Positions 1 through 12,196 of a DNA stretch of 64,000 nucleotides are shown here, in pieces. The stretch spans positions 33,453,701 through 33,517,700 of the forward strand of contig OX637399.1 of the NCBI GenBank assembly GCA_951799425.1, read 5' to 3'. The DNA is from Ilex aquifolium. Its lineage: Eukaryota > Streptophyta > Magnoliopsida > Aquifoliales > Aquifoliaceae. Below the pieces are notes generated by a model, which made no database searches, was not told the DNA's origin, and was given only the letters and a program-made list of their open reading frames with translations. The position numbers and the translations under genes are program-made. Every line of letters starts with the position of its first letter. The first letter of the stretch is position 1.

Positions 1-127
1 TACATGCTTACAACTTTTGCGTGTCTATGTTTAAATAAAGGGAAAATTGGAATCCCGACAAGTTTCATGGTAGAAAGCAACAAAAAGTCATCTGAACATG
101 GAGTAGAGTGAGATTTCTTACCTCCAT
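1..127 (-). CDS. HIPP-like paralogue E, 5' end only (partial at window edge)
   Basis: Only the tiny first exon is inside the window: ATG-GAG at 127-122, followed by a GTAAGAAA splice donor, with the intron running off the left edge. The call rests on near-identity of 1-240 with 22,878-23,115, which is the same part of intact paralogue B. All paralogues here share this arrangement: the first exon holds just Met-Glu, then a ~400-bp intron. The rest of the protein, expected to be a 74-aa heavy-metal-associated isoprenylated protein relative, lies outside the window, so whether E is functional cannot be judged. It is transcribed leftwards, divergently from paralogue A. Confidence 0.6.
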
Positions 128-241
128 TTTCTTTTGACGTTTAAAGATCTAAGTGGTGGTCCAAGAGAAAGTTGGAGATCAATGCCTCAAGGAAGAAGAA
201 GATAATGTAAAGAGCCTACTAAACTGCAGGTACTCTGAATG

Positions 242-250
242 CATTTTATA
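242..250 (-). promoter_or_regulatory. TATA box of HIPP-like paralogue E
   Basis: On the minus strand this reads TATAAAATG, about 115-125 bp upstream of the ATG. The same box at the same distance occurs in all five paralogues, so it is conserved in position as well as sequence. Confidence 0.6.
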
Positions 251-480
251 ATGACTGAAGTGGGGGGAGGGGGGTAGGTATAAGTCAAATCGAGTCAAGG
301 TTAATAGCCTACAATTTGAATTTTCTAGTGATAAATGGAAAAAGATTTATTGAGGGGACAACTAAGTCGTTTTCATCATGCTTCATATTTTGGAATGTAT
401 TTTGTGCATCTGAAAATGAAAGCAGCGTCGTATTACATGTTTGGACTTTCTTTCAATTTCGGCAAACACTAACTTCTTAA

Positions 481-1090
481 GAGCCCATTTAAATAGGAAG
501 AAAAAATTATTGAAAAGTGAAACTAACAGGAAATGAAGTGACAAAAAGGAAAATGAAAAAAAAGATATACATTTAGCTATGAATTTGGTTAGCATGAAAA
601 GTTTGTAAGTTTTAAAAAATTTACATTTTATTATTTGATAGATATGAAATTTACAAGAAAATATTCCTAGTTGTCCATATTATTCTTAACAATTTTAAAC
701 TTGACTAAATAGAAAAAAAAAACGTATTATACTTCACAATTGGAAAAGAAAAAAGTGGTTCTTAGGCTAGTTTTGGGATAATGCCTAACCCCAAACCTGC
801 GGGACAAATTCTATGGTTGGCCCAACCCATACATAGCTTTTTAAAATAAATGAACAGTAGAATATTTAAGGAGAAAGAAGGGTAAAATGGAACTTAAATT
901 TTCCATCGCCACTTTCTTTTTTTTTCTTGTGTTTTTTGAAAGAAAAAAAAAAAGGTTGGTTATTTGCAAAAAAATCTATGCATGCGGGAAAATTAAATTT
1001 TTCATTGTTTTCCATTTCTTGTTAACCAAATGCATAAAAAATTTGAAATTTTTTTCTTTCTTGTATTATCTTGATAAACAAACGAATCCT
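481..1090 (-). mobile_element. PIF/Harbinger-like MITE in the promoter of E
   Basis: The ends are imperfect inverted repeats of the form GGGTYYGTTTGTTTAGCG, and the flanking trinucleotide is TAA/TTA, as expected for PIF/Harbinger insertions. Homologous elements sit at the same place upstream of A (9,839-10,246), B (23,360-23,971), C (25,723-26,316) and D (29,776-30,846). The insertion is therefore older than the gene duplications. It has no coding capacity. The short ORF-like stretches inside it are A/T-rich chance reading frames. Confidence 0.6.
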
Positions 1091-1094
1091 TAAT

Positions 1095-1560
1095 TTAATG
1101 GGCAAGTGACTTATTAAATCTTTTCATGAAAGAACTTGGTGTCTGTGTCTTTCTCTTTCTTCATTAATGTATTTTGTGTGTAGAATATGAAAGTGACATC
1201 ATCTTACACGTTTGATCTCCCTTTGAGCTTTAACAAACACTAGCTTCTCAAAGTTGAGGTAAATTACACTTATAAATCTTTCCACGAAGCATTTTCAGGG
1301 ACCGTTTTTATCTCTTTCTTCATTGACATATTTGAGCATTAGGAATATGAAACCGGCAGTGTCTTACATGCATGTTTGGACTCTTTTTCCTTTTCGGCAG
1401 ACACTAGCTTCTCCAGGTTGATGCCATGACACCTTTGAAACATTCCACGAAGTAACTTCAGGGACTGTCTTTGTCTCTTTTTTTATTGACGTAGTTTGAG
1501 TTTTGAAATATGAAAGCAGTGTAGACATATGTTCAGACTCTTGTGAGTCTGCATACTATA
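1095..1560 (-). repeat. Degenerate ~160-bp tandem repeats upstream of E
   Basis: About three diverged units. Each carries, read on the minus strand, a CTTCGTGGAA motif, then GAGAAGCTAGTGTTTG, then CCAAACATGTAAGAC, then a run matching TCAATGAAGAAAGAGA. Landmark spacing is about 150-160 bp. The same units occur upstream of the other four paralogues. Confidence 0.6.
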
Positions 1561-2524
1561 TTTAAATATGAATAATATTACTTAAGAGTATTTCTAAAAT
1601 AATTAAAATGGCGATAGGAACTTTGAACAAACTGTTGTTGAAAGAGTTGTCGTGAAGTTTAAGTTTTACGCTTATTGGTTTTTGGGTTATATTTAACTTC
1701 ATAGGTGTTTAATCTTGATAAGGGTAATTTTTTTAAAAAAAAATAGGTCAAAATAACATTGTCATTGAATGCGGAAGGTCAAAAAACCTTAGGATAGGCA
1801 TTCGGTTTGTATAGCGGTCCAGATGGGTAAAATAGTAATTTTCATATTTTGGGTATATATTGACTTGGGTTTTAAGAAATTCATAAATCTAAATAAATTT
1901 ATGTTAAATAACATTAAAAATAGATCTGGAACATCGAAAAACCTTAGGGGTCAATTCATGGGTGACTCAAGGTAATTTGAGGCCTAAAGTAGTATCTATA
2001 AATGAGGTTTTCTATGTTTAGTATAAATTTATTTTTCTTACCTTTGAAATGAAAAAGTATTAATTAAGTTTTATATTCAAGTTTTGTTACCATATTTTTT
2101 TTATCAATTAATAGTATCTCTAATCCAACTAATCTCTCTTGTGACATAGTTGGTCCGTTTTTGTTGGGTGTTTGCCAACCTGGCTTCTTAAGAGAGAGAG
2201 AGAGAGAGATTTGTAAGTAGTGATTTGATTTGATTAGATAATTTTCTTTTTATCATTAATTTTTTTAATTTTTAATTTTTTGGGTTTTTAATGTTTGGGT
2301 TGGATTATGGGCCTAATTTTTTTTTTTTCCGCAAAGCCACCCAGTGTGAGTGGGGGGTTTGGCAGGACCCCTACCTGTATATATAACTAAAAGGTAAAAA
2401 GTACAGAGGAGGAGGACAAACCAAGCCTCCGGAAGAACAAAGTGGAAGGGTCAAAACAAAAGCAAAGTGGTGACTCACCACCAAAAACATTAAAAACAAA
2501 GAATAACTGAAAACATAAATGAAA

Positions 2525-5500
2525 TCACCGATGAACGTGAGTAGTCTGTCGAGCATCCAAGGCGAGGATGCCCGCAATCCCAGAAGGAATGGATGACGAA
2601 TCAGGAAATCGCTGATTGAGCTGCTGAGAACAAGCCCAATTAACCATGAAGTCGGCAGCCTGATTCGCCTCCCGCAAGACGTGGCAGACGCGAGCCGAGA
2701 GAGAAGCACACAGAAGCCGAATCCGAGCAAGCAGGTAAGCATAAACCCAGCATCCAGTACCCTGAGAATAAACCCAAGAAACCACTGTAGCTGAATCTGA
2801 CTCCACTACCAACTTTGATACTCCCAAATTTGCGGCCAACTCCAACCCAGCACAAACAGTCTGCATCTCTGCATACAGAATAGGCTGATGCCCCAAAAAC
2901 AAGCAAAAAGCCCTGAGAACCCGACCCTGGTGGTCCCGAATAACTCCCCCTGCCGCAGACAGCCCCAAATTGCCTTTAGAGCAGCCGTCAACACTGATCT
3001 TCAGGCAACCTGGTACAGGACGAGTCCAGACAACCAAGTGAAGAGGCCAAGGCCGAGGAACCAAGACCCTAAGAGAACCCACAAACTCAACCGACTCATC
3101 TCGACGCAACTGACTCAGGGCAAACCCAAAAACAAGCCCAATCAACTGCATATCGGCCATAACCCTCTGAACCACAACGGGCACCTGAAAGGCCCTACCA
3201 TCGAACCTATAAGCATTACGCGCCTTCCATAAGTGCCACAGAATAAAGCATGGTAGCAGTACCCGCACGTAACCTGCAGAAGGAGCACAACGCTGCCAAC
3301 GAAGCATTAAATCATAAGGAGACTGAAACGGCCAAGATCTGATCTCAAACATCTGATAAAAGTGACCTCATACCTGAACTGCAAGTGGACAATCCAAAAA
3401 AAGATGTCTAAGAGTCTCAACAACTCCACCACACACACATTAGGATACTACATGAAAACCCCGTCTCTCTAAGCCATCATTTGTGGCCAGGAAACCATGA
3501 AACAACCGCCACATAAAGAAGGAGACCTGAGTCAGAATATGCCTCTGCCAGACACAAGAAAACCCAGCCCGAACTGGAGCCACACCCCAAATATCAGCCC
3601 AAGCAGTCCTCAAGGAAAAATCCCCATCCAAAGACAAACTCCACCTCATATGATCAACTCCCTGATCCAGAATCGGAATTTGTACAATCTGCTCAACAAT
3701 TGAAGAAGGAAAAACCCCAACAATCGGCCTCTGTCCCACTGCCGACCCGCCCAGTAAGCAGAAACAGGAACCCCAGGAACTGCCCCCGAACACACTAAAG
3801 CCAACGGGTAATCCCCCAACCAACAATCATACCAGAAACTGACCTCACTGGACCGTACTAACCATCTGATCTTCGGCTCAGCCACGGATCGAATCCCACA
3901 CAATCGCCTCCAAACAGATGAAGCTGGGTAACGAAACTCAATCAGCCCAGAATGGGTGGACCTACAGTACTTGGCCCTCATAAAAGTGGACCAAAGTGAC
4001 TGATGAGCACGAAAATTCCACCACAGCTTCACCTCACAAGCCTCAGCTAAGTCAGAAAAAGAACGCACCCCTAAGCCGCCCTCCTCTACAGGGTAACATA
4101 CCTCAGCCCAGTGACACTAGTGAATCCTCCGATGGGTAGCTGTGTCACCCCACAAGAAACGAGTGAACATCCTCTCTAACTGGTGGAAAACATTCGCAGG
4201 AGGCCTCAGCACATGAAACAAGTGAATAGGCATCGATGCGAGCACATAACGAATCAAAGTGAGTTACCTCCAAAGGAAAGCAAGCGATTCGCCCATCCAG
4301 AAATCTGCTCGCGCACCTTCCGAATCATCTCATCAAAGTATGAGATCCAGAGATGACCCAAGTAGATAGGGTACCCTAGATAAATAAATGGAAGGTCACA
4401 TCTCTAAAAACCAGTGGTCTGTCGTGCAATCACCTCTCTAGAATGCGAGGCGCGCGAACTGATATAGAAACTTCTTTTGGCCTGACTAACTAATGGACCA
4501 GAGGCAGCCTCATAGTGATGAAGGAAATCCATAACTCACTGCAAGCTCGACCGGTACCCATTAGCAAAAATAATAATGTCATCAGCAAAAGGCAAATGTG
4601 AAACCGAAACCCCAACTCCAGTACTATAAGCCACCCTCGGAAACCTAGCATACAAAGAGTCCAAGCCTCGAGAGAGATACTCTGCAGCAATGATGAACAA
4701 ACAAGGAGAAAGGGGGTCACCCTGCTGCAGCCCCCCCTGCGACTGGAAAAAGCCCTGACTAACCCCATTCACCATCACAGAAAACCAAGGCCCCCAGATA
4801 GCCCGCCGAACCAAAGAAATCCAGCCCTCAGAGAACCCAAAAGCCCGCAACATCTGGAGGATGAATGTCCAAGACATCCTATCATATGCCTTAGCCATAT
4901 CAAGCTTCAGCACCACCCCTGGACCTCTCCCCAAATCACGAACCAACTCCTAAGCCAAAAGAACACTGTCCTGCAACACTCGGTCAGGCACAAACCCACT
5001 TTGCGTCGGTGATATGATACGCGACAACAAGGATGACAGTCGAGAAACGAGGATCTTTGTGATCACCTTGTTGCTCACGTTACATAAACTGATCGGCCGA
5101 AAATCTTCTCAAGTAGAAGGTGACTCCTTCTTGGGCAAAAGCACCACCAACGTGTTCATGAATCCTCGTGGCATAGGAGATCCCTGGAAGTAATCCTGAA
5201 CTGCAGCCAACAAATCTGCTCCCACAATGTCCCAGTAAAACTGATAAAAGCGACTGTAATACTCATCCGGCCCCGGTGCACTATCAGAATCAATAGAGAA
5301 CACAACCTGTCTCACCTCCTCCAAGTCGGCATAGCACACAACCCAACATCATCTGCATCAGTCACAATAGTTGGAATAGCCGAAAAATCTGCAACCTCAA
5401 CCTGACCAGCCCCCACAGAGAACAATCTCTGAAAAAAGGACACTACCGAAGAGCCAATAGTCCCAGGGTCAGTAATCTACTCTGCGTCATCACCCCGGAT

Positions 5501-6619
5501 CCGATGGACTGAAAGAACATGTCGCTTCTTCCTCACTAAAGCATGAAAGAAGCGGGTGTTCGAATCCCCCTTCGAAGTCAGTAGACACGGGACTGCTGGC
5601 TCATAAAGGACTCCTCACACTATAAAGCCTGCTGCAACTCAGCCCTGGCCTGATGAAGGGCAGCCCGATCTGAAGAATACCCTGACTGATCATGTGCCAC
5701 CTCTCTCCTATTAACCTCGGCCTCCGCCTCTTGAACCCGCTGAAACACATTACCGAACACTTCCTTGTTCCAGACCTTCAGGGTTTGTTTCAATCGAATA
5801 AGCTTCGATTGAAATGCAAACATCCCCAAAGCAAACACACGAAGGGTCCAGCTCTGCCACACAAATTCCAGAAAATCTCTATGTCTGGTCCAAGTGTGAA
5901 GAAACTTGAATCGGTTCGGCCCTCTACTCTAACGCTGATCTCCAGAGATCAACAATGGTGAATGATCTGAGTAAGTCCGATTCAGGTGGGCAACCCGAAA
6001 CACAGAAAAATAAGAATTTCACTGAGCAGTCACCACTACTCTATCCAATCTGCTCCAGGTACGTCCATTCATTCATGTGAACGAAGTACCCTCAAACCTA
6101 GCATCCTCCAAACTACTGGACAACAAAGCTAAGGAAAGGGCATTAATAGCGGATTCAGACTGAGTATGACCCCCCCCCCCCCCGGATATCAGAATGGGAC
6201 TCAACAACGTTGAAATCCCCACCAACCATCCACAGACCATCATGAATGCTCCCAAACTGTGTCAAGGCATCCCACAAACCCTGTCGAACAGAAGCCACGC
6301 AACTGGCATACACAAAAGAAACAAAAAATAGATCCGGTAAGGAAGAATGTCTGACCTGGCAGTGAACCACCTGACCATCATCCTAAAGAACCTCCAACCG
6401 AAAAGGAGAAGACCAAAAGATCCAAGTCTTCCCTGAAATAGAACAAAAAATGTGCTCCATGTGTAAACGAATCCGAAAAGACTCTAACCGATCCCGGTCA
6501 ACAAAAGGCTCCAAAATACAAAACATCGATAAGTGGTGTGAGCGGATCAGCTTACTAAGCCTTCTAAACGAAGAAGCCTGGCTGATCCCTCTGATATTCC
6601 ATATGAGCGTACTAATCAT
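2525..6619 (-). pseudogene. LINE copy 1 ORF2: endonuclease-reverse transcriptase-RNase H, degenerate
   Basis: The predicted ATG at 6,619 overlaps the ORF1 stop in an ATGATTAG junction. Recognisable pieces, 5' to 3': an AP-endonuclease-like domain (WNIRG near the start; GGDFNVVESHS), reverse transcriptase with the catalytic FADDIIIF block near 4,570-4,600, a zinc-finger-like reverse-transcriptase-associated region, and a type-1 RNase H (KISVDGCSKGN; a VVESDSATVVSW stretch) at the C-terminus. The frame is broken repeatedly, including at a 14-C run (6,170-6,183), so no functional product is expected. The order matches plant L1-clade LINEs that carry RNase H. Confidence 0.85.
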
Positions 6620-8577
6620 CAGAAAGGAGTGGAAGAACCATACTAAGCATCCCTCGACTAGGCCTACCACCTCTATCTCATCTGTCTGGTCGTCCTCTCC
6701 TACCAATACATTGAGATCTACGCAGCGGGACCTGCCAACCGGACTGTGAGGCATCATAAATCACTATAGCTCCTCCAGGCTGAGAATGGCCCTTCTGCGG
6801 TCACCACCCAAGGACTCATCAGAAGAAATATCTCCTGTAGAGTGGCTCTCAACCCCAGTACAAAATCCAGGGTTGAGAGGGATATGAGTCGAGGTAGTAC
6901 AATCCATGGGCCGACTAGAAACACTCTTATCTCTACGCCTCAAACTATTATCCTTAGAAACTGACACAACCAGGGAATTTTGAACCCCTCGAAGCTCACG
7001 AATATTCGGGCGAACGGTCGGGGTAGTGACAGGTCCATCACGGACTAGCTCAAAAATTGTGTCTACTAAATGATCGGGGCATAAACTCTGCTCCTGCACA
7101 GCACTAGCAGGGATAGTATCCGAACTGACCACAACCACTGGTTCACCCACAGTATGTGGCTCAACAACAATCTGGACAGGAGCAACCGAGGCGGACTCCC
7201 CAGTGGTAGCATCTATATCCCTAGGGGGATGAACAACGCTAACGACATCTATCACTCCCCCAGGGTATACTCTAACCTAATCGGTACTCCTGGGAGGAAC
7301 AGTAGGGGTTGGGGCTCTCTGACTGGGTGCTCCCTCCTGTGGTCTAATCCTCTGCTGGCCATCACCTTGACCATGCTGTGACTGGTCTCCACTGACCTCC
7401 TCCCAAGGCTGGGAATAGGTGATGCAGGTTTCCATTGAATGGCCTAAATGTCGGCACTGGGAACAATACTGCGGTATATCCTCGTAGAGCACATCCTGCC
7501 AAAATCTGGTCTCCTGTCTGCCTATCCTAATCCTCGACACCTGCGGCCATGTGACATTATACTCAACTAGCACCCTGGCAACTGAAGGCCAGCTTAAACT
7601 CGCTGTGGCCTGATTAACCCGTAAAGGCGTCTCAATCACCAAAGCTATCGAGAATAATGCATCTTGGGAACGCACAAAATGGACTGGTAGGCTAATGCCA
7701 TAAGACGAGCAGGACTAAAGAAAGAGAAGATCGGTCCTCGTCCACTCGGAAAGCTTGAGCTCATCATAGAGGGTCGGAGCCGGTTAGTCAGCATTCCACA
7801 ATATGGGAATGAAACTTAGATAGGAACTATGGGCGACTCCTCGGTACAACGAAACTATGGAGTCCACTTGAACATGTGCATCTCTCTACAATAAACCGAC
7901 CAAGCCTGCTTCACCCAGAGACGGGTGTAATCCTCCTCAAGGTCGCACATCAAGAGCACGTGCCGGCTGTCTAACAAAGAGGCCCTAACCTGCCCCCTCA
8001 ATCTAATCAGCTGCAAGAATCTCCTGATCATTTCCATTGGAGGACGACCTCGGGTAAACTTGCCCACCAGGGCCAACCTGAAAGGAGCTGTGAGACTCTC
8101 AATCTCCTCGTCAGAAAAGTCAATCGTCGGGGCACTCATGTACTGTGTGATGGGACGGAAAACTTGACGAGTGGGAACGTTAGAGCCAGGGGTGGTAGAT
8201 CCCTTCAAAACATCTATGAATGACTTGTGTGGTCGGGTCAGGTCCGGGGCAGAACCGGGGGGTCGAGTCCAAGAATTATGGGTAGTAGGTATGGCTGGTT
8301 TTGGAGCACCAGGTTGTGTTGGGTTTCGGCCGGGTTGGTGTTTAGCTTGAGGAGGTTGGTGAATTGTGAGAAGTAGGTCGGGTTTGATGATGGGATGGAC
8401 AGATTGAGTGGGCCGAGTTTGCTTATAAGTGTAACCCGCGGGGTCAACGTGATGTAGATCGCCGGCCGTGGGGTGGTGGATAACTCCGCCGATATAAGTG
8501 TGTTCGTCGGGTGGGGGAGGGTTGGGTGGTGGGTTTAGGCCAACGGTTGGGTCTTCACCGGCAGTCAGATTGGCCAT
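6612..8577 (-). pseudogene. LINE copy 1 ORF1: DUF4283-type nucleic-acid-binding protein, frameshifted
   Basis: It starts MANLTAGEDPTVGLNPPP, proline-rich. A DUF4283-like segment follows (SLLDSRHVLLMCDLEEDYT), then a CCHC zinc knuckle (CSQCRHLGHSMETC) and a low-complexity tail ending at the ORF1/ORF2 overlap. At least two frame changes separate the N-terminal, knuckle and tail parts. In plant L1-clade LINEs ORF1 binds the element's RNA. This copy supplies the N-terminus that copy 2 has lost. The minus strand just upstream of the ATG has a telomere-like CCCTAACCCTAACCC stretch (about 8,586-8,605). Confidence 0.8.
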
Positions 8578-9479
8578 GTGGTGGACTAGGGGCTAGGGTT
8601 AGGGTTATGGTTTTGATACCTAGATTGGGATGCTGGTTAGATTGGGGTATGGGTATATTTGGCGGTGGCTAGGGTTTAGGTATTTGATGAGGAATTGTTT
8701 AGTGGATTCAATCGGTGACCTTGGTTTCGGTTTTGGTGCTGGTTTATTGTGGCTTTCGGTTGTTTGTTGTTGGTAGCCTAGGTGTGATTATGTTGGTGGG
8801 CCGCTGGGCAGTAGGGGATGGTGTTGCTGTCGGTGGAGGCTTGGTATTGGGTAAAGTATGGTGGCTGGTGGTTCGTCTGGGGTTTGGTTTGGGTGGTGTC
8901 GGTGCAATCGGTGGAGTTTGGGCTGTGAAGAATGGGTAGTGGGAAAGTCGGGCGGTGTTGCTGTGAAGAATGGTGTTGCTGTCGATCGGTGGATGTGGGC
9001 AGTGAAGCAGTCGGTGGATGGCTGTTGTCGGTTGTTGCAGGCGGTGGATGGGCAGCTGGGTTGGCAGCGGACGGCTGTAGCTATAACGTGATGAAGGGGC
9101 TATGATTGAATTTAAATTATTTTTGATTGGGTATGTGTTTTTATAATGCCTTTTTGTCGAGCTTTAAAATATTTATAAATTTAATTTTTTTTAAATGGGT
9201 TATTTAAAGTATCTAAAAATTTGGGGCCTTCCATAAAAATGGAGCCTAAAGTTCAAGCTTTTTTATTTCTACTGTTGAGCCGCCCCTAGTCAATTGGAGA
9301 TGTTTAATGGCAATATCATAATTTTGAACAAAGGATGCATTTTTAACCTGATTAACAGTACCAACAGGGAATTTTTGGGTATAAAACTCCATTTTCACTC
9401 CATTTCTCCCATGTTTTTCACACCTCTGACCCACTTTACTCCTAAGACAATTAGAACTAAAGAGAAATACCAAAAACAC

Positions 9480-9835
9480 TGAAATTACTTCGTGGAATGA
9501 TTTATAAGTGTCATGGCTATCAACTTTGATAAGCTAGTATCTCTCGAAGTGGAAAGAGAGTCCAAACATGTAAGACACTGCCGGTTTCATATTCCAAACA
9601 CTCAGACTACATCAATGAAGAAAGAAATGCACACGGGCCTCGAAGTTGCTTCGTGGAAAGATTTAAAAACTCAACTTTGAGAAGCTAGTATTTGTCGAAA
9701 CTGAAAAAGAGACCAAACATGTAAGATAAAGACACTTATATTCTAGACACTCAAATTACGGCAATGAAGAAAGAGAAAGTCTCGGGCCCCAAGCTGATCA
9801 GTGAAAAGATTTAACAAGTGGCGTGGCCATCAATT
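9480..9835 (+). repeat. Degenerate ~160-bp tandem repeats upstream of A
   Basis: At least two clear units and part of a third, with landmarks TTACTTCGTGG (about 9,487) and GTTGCTTCGTGG (about 9,645) and spacing of about 150-160 bp. They are the same family as the repeats upstream of the other HIPP-like paralogues. Confidence 0.65.
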
Positions 9836-9838
9836 TTA

Positions 9839-10246
9839 GGGTTTGTTTGTTTAGCGGATAATGATAGAAAATGCAAGAAAGAAAATTGTTTCAAATTTTA
9901 TGTGTTTAGTTAACATGAGACGGAAAACAATGGAAAAATTAATTTTCTCGCATGCTGATATTTTTCCATAAATAACCAACTTTTTATTTTTTCAAAAAGC
10001 ACAAGAAAGTGGTGATGCATAATTTGAGTTCCCATTTTACCATTCTTCTTTTTTAATATTGTTACGATAATTTGGACTAGTAACTTTCTTATCTTTCATA
10101 TAAAAAAATGAAATTTTCTAAAACTTACAAACTTTTCTTGCTAATCAAATGCATGACTACATGTGTCTTTTCATTTTCCTTTCTGTCATTTCACTTCACA
10201 TCAATTTCACTTTTTAGCAATTTTATCTTTCTAGCCAAATGGAGCC
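9839..10246 (+). mobile_element. PIF/Harbinger-like MITE in the promoter of A
   Basis: A 408-bp element flanked on both sides by TTA, with ends GGGTTTGTTTGTTTAGC and (reverse-complemented) GGCTCCATTTGGCTAG. It is the cleanest of the ancestral promoter MITEs and defines the boundaries used for the others. Confidence 0.65.
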
Positions 10247-10485
10247 TTAAAAAGCTAGTGTTTGCCGAAATTGAAAGTGATTCTAAACATGTAAGACGAC
10301 AATGCTTTCATATGTCAGATACTCAAAACTATGTTCCAAAATATGAAGCATCATGACATTTGTCTTCTCCATACATCTTTTCCCACCTCATCACTAGAAA
10401 CATGTGATTGTAGTTTAGCGCCCTTGACTCAAGTTGACTTATTCCCCATCCACCCCCCCCCCCCTCCCCCAACTCACTCACTCAC

Positions 10486-10494
10486 TATAAAATA
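10486..10494 (+). promoter_or_regulatory. TATA box of HIPP-like gene A
   Basis: TATAAAATA preceded by CTCACTCACTCAC, which is conserved in paralogues C and D. About 140 bp upstream of the ATG. The stretch that follows (TACCTTCAGTTTGG) is also conserved in all copies and probably contains the transcription start. Confidence 0.65.
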
Positions 10495-10634
10495 CCTTCA
10501 TGGTACCTTCAGTTTGGCAGGCTCTTTACATTTTCTTCTTCTTACTTGAATTCTTCCAGTGAAAATTCTTCTTGAGGCATTGATCTACAACTTTCTCTTG
10601 GACCACTACTTAGATCTTTAAACTTCAAAAGAAA

Positions 10635-12196
10635 ATGGAGGTAAGAAATCTCACTCTACTCCATGTTTAAATCACTTTTTGTTGCTTTGTACCATTAAAT
10701 TTGTTGGGATTCTAATTTTCTCTTTAGCTAAACATAGACACACGCAAAAATCCTAAGTGGGTAAAATTTCCAAGAATTTTTGAGATATTTTTTTTGTGTG
10801 TGTTTAAACTCTCTTAACACGTTAAGTGTTCCTTAAAAATAGGCTACAATATTAAGTAAGAGACCCCTTACTTAATTCTGAAAGCTGAAAACGCTCAGCA
10901 AAACCATCTTTAATAATATTTACAATATGACAATTATACCCTGAAATATTTTACAATCATATTAAAACTCTAATTAGTCTTCTCTCCAAAACTCATAACC
11001 TATCTATTTTCCTTGTCGATCTCTTTTTTTTTTTTTTTTCTTTCCCTTGTCTTCTACAACAAAAATATACATACAAAATTATAATTACACACACACAACT
11101 ACACACACAAATGCTCACACTGCACAGACACAGTTGCACATAGACATATGCACTGCACATACACATAGTTACACACATGGACTGCACACACACACACACA
11201 TATACATTCACGGCGCACACCCATATTGTTAATGAAATCTAATTTATTGTATTTTTTCAATATTATTTGATTAGTTATTAGTTATTATTATTTTTTATCA
11301 GATGTTGTTGTTCACTTATTGTGTTATTCAATTTGTTATTATTCACTTATTGTGTTATTCAAATCTTATTTATTTATTTATTTTGATCAAATATTTGTTA
11401 AATATAGACTAAAATATAATAATAGTGATTATGATTTATGTTATGACATATTTTATAAATATTTTCGAATTAAAGAGTGAAAGCGTAAAACTGAAAATTA
11501 ATTTATTTTCAGACGTCAGCTTTGTGTAGTTATCAAACAGTTTAGTTCAATTCAGTACTTAAATTTCAGTGGATACCAAACAGTCTACAAATTCAGCATT
11601 CAGCTTTCAGACTTCAGTTTTCAGCTTTCAGTTTTCAGACTTCAGCTTTCAGTTTTATCAAACACCACCTTAGTTGAACTCTTTAATAATGTCGTTTTGT
11701 CGGCTTCCTATAAATTCAATAAATGTTCAGCTACTTACACTTAATAGATTCAAAGGTATACATATAGATAATTCTTGATGGGTTTTGGCTTTTCATGTGA
11801 ACCTCATATGCCATCAACATATCTTTTGGTTCTGTTGTTCTTTTTTTTTTTTATCATAGGAAGTGGCGTTGCAAATGGAGCTGCAAGATGACAAAGCCAA
11901 ACAAAAAATCAATAGGACAATCTCTGTCCTCTTAGGTATTTTCTTAAAGCTGCTTTTGTGATCAGACTTAATGAACTCTTAGCAACAAAACCCACATCAT
12001 GAAAACTAAAAATTTCTCAAGTTTTTAAGTATTTTTGGTATGTAATTTTGCAGGGGTTGAAACAATCGTCATGGACAACAAGGAGAAGAAATTGACAGCA
12101 GCAGGAGACATAGATAATGAATATCCTCCTCCTATGCCAGCACATTATGCTAGAGTTGTGGCAGACAAACCAACAAACGGTTGTATTATTTCCTAA
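10635..12196 (+). CDS. Small HIPP-like protein A (truncated HMA domain, CaaX box), 3 exons, intact
   Basis: Exons 10,635-10,640, 11,860-11,935 and 12,054-12,196 join in frame to a 74-aa protein; all splice sites are GT-AG. Residues 4-48 resemble the first half (beta-alpha-beta-beta) of the heavy-metal-associated domain of HIPPs: VALQMELQDDKAKQK, then GVETIVMDNKEKKLT, then GDID. The metal-binding CxxC loop is absent, its place being taken by LQDDKAK. After GDID the chain jumps straight to a proline-rich YPPPMP segment and ends CIIS, a farnesylation-type CaaX box. Canonical HIPPs are 110 aa or longer, so the second half of the domain and the linker are missing. Intron 1 is 1.2 kb because of an insertion. 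The role is unknown. A lipid-anchored protein without classical metal binding is an inference. Confidence 0.75.
10797..11672 (+). mobile_element. ~0.9-kb insertion in intron 1 of gene A
   Basis: Intron 1 is 1,219 bp here but about 400 bp in B and C. The extra DNA replaces about 90 bp of ancestral intron. Its right end has nested CAGCTTTCAG/ACTTCAG repeats followed by TATCAAACACCACCTTA, the style of a plant MITE subterminal region. No clear target duplication was found, so the transposon class is uncertain. Confidence 0.5.
11085..11222 (+). repeat. Imperfect (CA)n microsatellite
   Basis: ACACAC-rich tract broken by TG/GC variants, inside the intron-1 insertion of gene A. The chance ORFs over it are low-complexity Thr/His runs. 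Confidence 0.8.

Larger units (their letters stand above)
2317..9085 (-). mobile_element. LINE copy 1 (L1-clade, RNase H-bearing), full-length but dead
   Basis: Non-LTR retrotransposon read on the minus strand: about 0.5 kb of C/A-rich 5' leader, ORF1, ORF2, a short 3' UTR and a poly-A tail (T run at 2,317-2,328). Its 3' terminus matches that of LINE copy 2. The element keeps its ORF1 start, so it appears to be full length or nearly so, but many frameshifts and stops break both ORFs. The 5' boundary is approximate because I could not find a convincing target-site duplication. Confidence 0.8.
1957..9287. mobile_element. hAT-like non-autonomous element interrupted by a LINE
   Basis: The left end reads ATGGGTGACTCAA and the right end, reverse-complemented, reads AGGGGCGGCTCAA, a typical plant hAT-type terminus. 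The flanks are GGTCAATT (1,949-1,956) and AGTCAATT (9,288-9,295), an 8-bp target duplication with one mismatch. Paralogous spacer B-C shows the uninterrupted site (TAATTGGAGATG, about 24,808). About 360 bp on the left and 200 bp on the right are not LINE sequence. I infer a ~0.55-kb hAT relic into which LINE copy 1 jumped. No transposase is seen. Confidence 0.6.

Noticed and set aside
887..1093. Short lysine/phenylalanine-rich frames near 383-1,093, 10,108-10,356 and 23,732-23,974
   Set aside because: They lie inside the AT-rich promoter MITEs and differ in frame between homologous copies.
11047..11232. Thr/His-rich and Cys/Val-rich frames on both strands
   Set aside because: Produced by the CA microsatellite.
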